Source: Zhuqueibacter pondensis
GTDB taxonomy: Bacteria; Zhuqueibacterota; Zhuqueibacteria; Zhuqueibacterales; Zhuqueibacteraceae
Assembly: GCA_034505955.1 (NCBI GenBank)
Contig: JAPDQK010000002.1
Location: forward strand, 162,558-226,557
DNA length: 64,000 bases
Reading direction: 5' to 3'
The notes under the pieces are model-generated. The model saw only the letters and a program-made list of their open reading frames with translations, had not been told where the DNA came from and did not search any database. Position numbers and translations under genes: made by a program. Shown here piece by piece: positions 61,332 through 64,000 of this stretch (within the stretch, counting starts at the first letter, position 1; each line of letters begins with the position of its first letter).

Positions 61332-61405
61332 GTCATTCAGAAGGAATCTTTTTCCTTGTTTAGCGAGATACTTGCACATAAGTAAAAAGATTCTTCCAGA
61401 ATGAC
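61332..61405. repeat. MITE-like element, GTCATTC family, copy 2
   Basis: Arms GTCATTCAGAAGGAATC... and ...GATTCTTCCAGAATGAC, ~22 bases each, around a 30-base centre. Same ends as the element at 41447, shorter core. Confidence 0.8.
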
Positions 61406-61472
61406 CCAGCCCCGGCGGAGTTCAGTTGGCCAAATTTTACCAAGTTCGTACCATACCAGCATGGCATTTATT

Positions 61473-62384
61473 TTACTGCCACGACAGCACCCGCATCGGC
61501 GGATTGTCGGGCGCATAACCGGAAACAAACGGCCGCATGTATGAAGGCCAAAACTTGACCGAAATGTGCCGGCCGGTGCCGTCGACCGTGCCCCAGGTCA
61601 GAATGCCGCCGGTCACCGAGCTTTCCCGGGGATCGCCGCCGCCATGAATCACTGTGGAAGTTGGATTGGGCAAATACAGAATTCCCTCAACCCGGGCATT
61701 GCCATCCAAAACCGCATTGCCTTCGATGATGAAAATTCCGTAAACGTTTCGTCCACCTTGGACCGTTAAATTGCCCGTGACGTGTGTCACATTGGGTGTC
61801 GTGCCCGAGTAATAATAGCTGCCGTTCGGATAATTATCCGGGGCATCCCAAGTCGGGTCGGTCTTGACATGTCCCTGGGCTGTGGCGCGATTGACCAGGC
61901 CGGTGTAATCGATCTCCGGCATGAACGGCGCATTTTCAACGAGCAATGTGTAGTCAACATTTCCCAATGAATCTTTCGTGATTACATTGGTGACACTGTC
62001 TTTGGCCCAAATTGCAAAGTCATCGAAATTGCGATTGAAAATCAAAACCTGGGTCACATCGGTGGCGTTGGCGTTGCGACCGGTCGAACGGATGCGGAGC
62101 CGAAAAGGTCCGAGTGACGGATCACTGGTGTTGTCTTGAACCGTCACGTTCAGCGTGTCGCCGGCCAGGACCAGATTGCTGTAACCGGTTCGCCAGTTGA
62201 TATTTTGGTAAAGCCGGTTCAGCGCCATGTAAGCGCCGCTCGCCGAGGCATTGTTGGCCGAGTAACCCGAAAAATGATTCACCACCCGGCTCACCGAATC
62301 CACATAGCGGCGATTTTTACTGGTCGACAACAAGCCGAACGAAGTCGCAAATCCAACCAGCAGGATCAATAAGGTTCTTCCCAT
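61473..62384 (-). CDS. PilX-like/pseudopilin-associated envelope protein
   Basis: 303 residues. A hydrophobic N terminus (MGRTLLILLVGFATSFGLLS) is followed by a helical segment (VDSVSRVVNHFSGYSANNAS) and beta-rich parts; the C-terminal half (GGRNVYGIFIIEGNAVLDGN, ARVEGILYL) resembles the right-handed repeat domain seen in PilX-type proteins with autotransporter-like folds. It lacks the G-FxxxE prepilin cleavage site. Located between the PilT-like and PilW-like genes. Confidence 0.65.
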   Translation of the reverse strand: MGRTLLILLVGFATSFGLLSTSKNRRYVDSVSRVVNHFSGYSANNASASGAYMALNRLYQNINWRTGYSNLVLAGDTLNVTVQDNTSDPSLGPFRLRIRSTGRNANATDVTQVLIFNRNFDDFAIWAKDSVTNVITKDSLGNVDYTLLVENAPFMPEIDYTGLVNRATAQGHVKTDPTWDAPDNYPNGSYYYSGTTPNVTHVTGNLTVQGGRNVYGIFIIEGNAVLDGNARVEGILYLPNPTSTVIHGGGDPRESSVTGGILTWGTVDGTGRHISVKFWPSYMRPFVSGYAPDNPPMRVLSWQ

Positions 62385-62581
62385 CGTCGTTGTTGATTGT
62401 TTACTTTCACACCTGCTCTTGCATCTGCTCCTACTCTTACTCCTACTCTCATTTTCGCGAAGCCTTTAGGACACAGATTAACGCAGATAAACGCTGATTG
62501 GAAATCTGCGGAGATCAGATTTTATCTGCGTCCCCAAAAATTGGTTGTGCCCAAAGCTGCGCTGCGAGAACGAATAATAAA
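62385..62581. repeat. Spacer with short direct/inverted repeat units
   Basis: Contains CAGATTAACGCAGATAAACG and related AATCTGCGG / ATTTTATCTGCGT units, a common intergenic repeat style. No gene. Confidence 0.45.
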
Positions 62582-63145
62582 TCACCGGAGCATCAAGCTC
62601 GGCGGCGTGATTCTTCCCGTCCAGAACATCTTGGGATACTGATTATCATAGAGCATCTCGCTTTCCATCGTCACCGTCACCACAAAAGTCCGAATGGCCG
62701 ATAAATTCGTGGACGCATTCCCTGCGGCATCGTAGTACCTGATCTTGAAATCCGTGAGGCCGCTCGAGATGATTTGCGACGTGCCATTGACCACACGATA
62801 GAGGTATCTGTCACGTGGATTTTGGGTGCTGTTCGCCTCGGAGGTGCTGCCCAGATAATAGCGCATGGTTTCGATCACGCCGTTGCCATCGCTGTCGAGA
62901 TTGTAGCGCAAATCCGTCGAATCGACCTGGATCAGCACCGCCTGCTTGGGATCATTGATGCCGAGGCCGATGCGGGAAAAATCATACTCGATCAAACGTA
63001 CGACTTCGTCGAGATTGCCATAGGCATTGTTGTCCAGCGTGTCGAGATACAGGTCGCGGGTGACGTCGTTGTTGAATTGCCCGAACGACATCAGCACCAG
63101 CCCGCCGATGACAATGCTCGCAATCAATGTGATCCAGGAATGCAT
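62582..63145 (-). CDS. PilW-like pseudopilin-like protein
   Basis: 187 residues. An N-terminal hydrophobic helix (WITLIASIVIGGLVLMSFGQ), a long helix with NLDEVVRLIEYDFSRIGLGI, and a beta domain with DSTDLRYNLDSDGNGVIETM and DFKIRYYDAAGN typical of PilW-like minor pilins. The canonical prepilin peptidase site is absent. It may prime or cap the pilus. Lies between the PilV-like and PilX-like genes, same strand. Confidence 0.7.
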   Translation of the reverse strand: MHSWITLIASIVIGGLVLMSFGQFNNDVTRDLYLDTLDNNAYGNLDEVVRLIEYDFSRIGLGINDPKQAVLIQVDSTDLRYNLDSDGNGVIETMRYYLGSTSEANSTQNPRDRYLYRVVNGTSQIISSGLTDFKIRYYDAAGNASTNLSAIRTFVVTVTMESEMLYDNQYPKMFWTGRITPPSLMLR

Positions 63146-63181
63146 TTTTCCTACCTGATCGAAAACTCAAGATTAACTTCA

Positions 63182-63261
63182 GAGAGGGGGAGAGGAAGAC
63201 GGGGCGAGTGGGTGATAAAGAGAACTTCACCCTCTCACCACATCTCCCACTCACCCTCTCC
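63182..63261. repeat. Purine-rich inverted repeat between the PilV-like and PilW-like genes
   Basis: GAGAGGGGGAGAGGAAGACG... is partly complementary to ...CATCTCCCACTCACCCTCTC, about 34 bases per arm with several mismatches. It may be another small inverted element. Confidence 0.45.
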
Positions 63262-63266
63262 GCCTT

Positions 63267-63767
63267 TCATCCCTTTACTCCGAAATAGCTGAAAATGTGC
63301 TTCAACACGAGGCTGCGTGGCAGCCAACTGCTCGAAACCGTGACCGTCATTCTTTTGAAAAAAGTCCGATACGAAACCGCCACCTCCGGATTGCTGTCTT
63401 CCACATACTGCACCCGGATCGACACGGTAAAATCAATGCCGTTCTCGGTGCGGGTGGTGCTGAAATAGTTGTAGTCGTCCACATCATTGTAATTCGGGTA
63501 AATCTCCCACGAGCCGTGCCCGAGTCCGGACGCCGGCGTGAAGGAGCCCGGCATGGTCGAAGGATCGGTGATATACGGGATCTGCGCATCGAACAGTTTC
63601 GATTTGGCCTCTTCGATGTATTGCTGGGCGATCGAGGCCGCCGCATGCTCGATCTCGATTTGCTGCAGCGCCTCGCGGCCCTGGACGACGTTGGTGTTGA
63701 TCTGCGTCATCAGCATGCTCAGCAGAACGATGCTGACCAAAACCAAAAACAGCTCGCGATAACCCAT
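63267..63767 (-). CDS. PilV-like/GspI-like pseudopilin-like protein
   Basis: 166 residues. N-terminal helix YRELFLVLVSIVLLSMLMTQ, then a helix AASIAQQYIEEAKSKLFDAQ as in minor pilins, and a beta domain (FTVSIRVQYVEDSNPEVAVS, FFKRMTVTVSSSWLP). No GFTLxE prepilin site. It is the first gene of the minus-strand pilus cluster visible in the window, so more pilus genes may lie beyond the right edge. Confidence 0.7.
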   Translation of the reverse strand: MGYRELFLVLVSIVLLSMLMTQINTNVVQGREALQQIEIEHAAASIAQQYIEEAKSKLFDAQIPYITDPSTMPGSFTPASGLGHGSWEIYPNYNDVDDYNYFSTTRTENGIDFTVSIRVQYVEDSNPEVAVSYRTFFKRMTVTVSSSWLPRSLVLKHIFSYFGVKG

Positions 63768-63808
63768 GGTGGCTCTGTAATCTGTTGTCAGTGATCAGTT
63801 GTCAGCGT

Positions 63809-64000
63809 CCTTGTAGCGTGCAGCTTCAATGACCCACAGCTTGCGCTGTGGGATTTGGTTGTGAATTCACCGTTCCTTGTAGCGTGCAGCTTCAAGGACC
63901 CACAGCTTGCGCTGTGGGATTTGGTTGTGAATTCACCGTTCCTTGTAGCGTGCAGCTTCAAGGACCCACAGCTTGCGCTGTGGGATTTGGTTGTGAATTC
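63809..64000. repeat. 66-bp tandem repeat, three copies, running off the window
   Basis: Units start at 63809, 63875 and 63941 (the last cut by the edge). Each begins CCTTGTAGCGTGCAGCTTCA and contains the hairpin CCCACAGC-TTGC-GCTGTGGG. Units are nearly identical (one difference in unit 1), without variable spacers. Confidence 0.9.

Noticed and set aside
63809..64000. CRISPR array at the right edge
   Set aside because: The whole 66-bp unit repeats; there are no variable spacers between shorter repeats.

Overview
This window comes from a Gram-negative bacterium, most likely an uncultured FCB-group lineage of the KSB1/Calditrichota type. The organism call is an inference. Five secreted proteins end in a FlgD-like C-terminal sorting domain (NPNPF-type motif, then GR..R.L and WDG.D..G..V..G.Y.YR). 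There are also a lipoprotein box, OmpA, a DUF3078 protein, a secretin and sigma-54 regulators. Coding density is moderate, and short inverted-repeat elements lie between genes.

Layout. 1-9.1 kb: end of hisS, SpoU/TrmH methyltransferase, CPBP protease, single-domain receiver, lipoprotein cyclophilin overlapping a sorted subtilase, patatin, PtsN-like IIA, a truncated MogA-like ORF joined to a PAP2 membrane enzyme. 9.1-12.1 kb: fabH, then a CARF-domain protein of the Cas_APE2256 family followed by a frameshifted cas6 relic, together a decayed type III CRISPR-Cas locus with no array in view. 12.4-19.8 kb: two small unknowns, a HELTH putative metallopeptidase, alpha/beta hydrolase, tandem UspA, AmmeMemoRadiSam B and A, dGTPase-like HD enzyme, lone ECF-type ATPase. 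20-25.6 kb: a sigma-54 activator with a sigma-54 promoter in front of it, and two sorted FnIII proteins, the larger with a matching sigma-54 promoter. 25.8-29.5 kb: a compact operon of coiled-coil protein, predicted Roadblock-like/TM/DUF4115 protein, Ras-like GTPase and PAS-type sigma-54 activator. This is the best candidate for an undescribed signalling system.

30-38.5 kb: envelope and osmotic-stress genes (TSP3-OmpA, coiled coil, MscL, GlsB-like, DUF6524, aquaporin, DUF937, DUF4332, DUF3078). 38.6-50.5 kb: beta-lactamase-like hydrolase, sorted metallophosphoesterase, a 1527-residue sorted surface protein, and a TPR/membrane Ser/Thr kinase whose 5' coding region contains an in-frame inverted-repeat element. 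50.6-52.1 kb: RHH/PIN toxin-antitoxin and an internally deleted ISL3 relic.

52.2-63.8 kb (minus strand): a divergent type IV pilus/secretion cluster, in transcription order three atypical pseudopilin-like proteins, PilT-like ATPase, PilM-PilN-SPOR fusion, PilO-PilP fusion, secretin, and a TPR/WD40/zinc-finger protein. The right edge enters a 66-bp tandem repeat. Three families of short inverted-repeat elements occur between 41 and 62 kb. I saw no rRNA, tRNA or CRISPR array.
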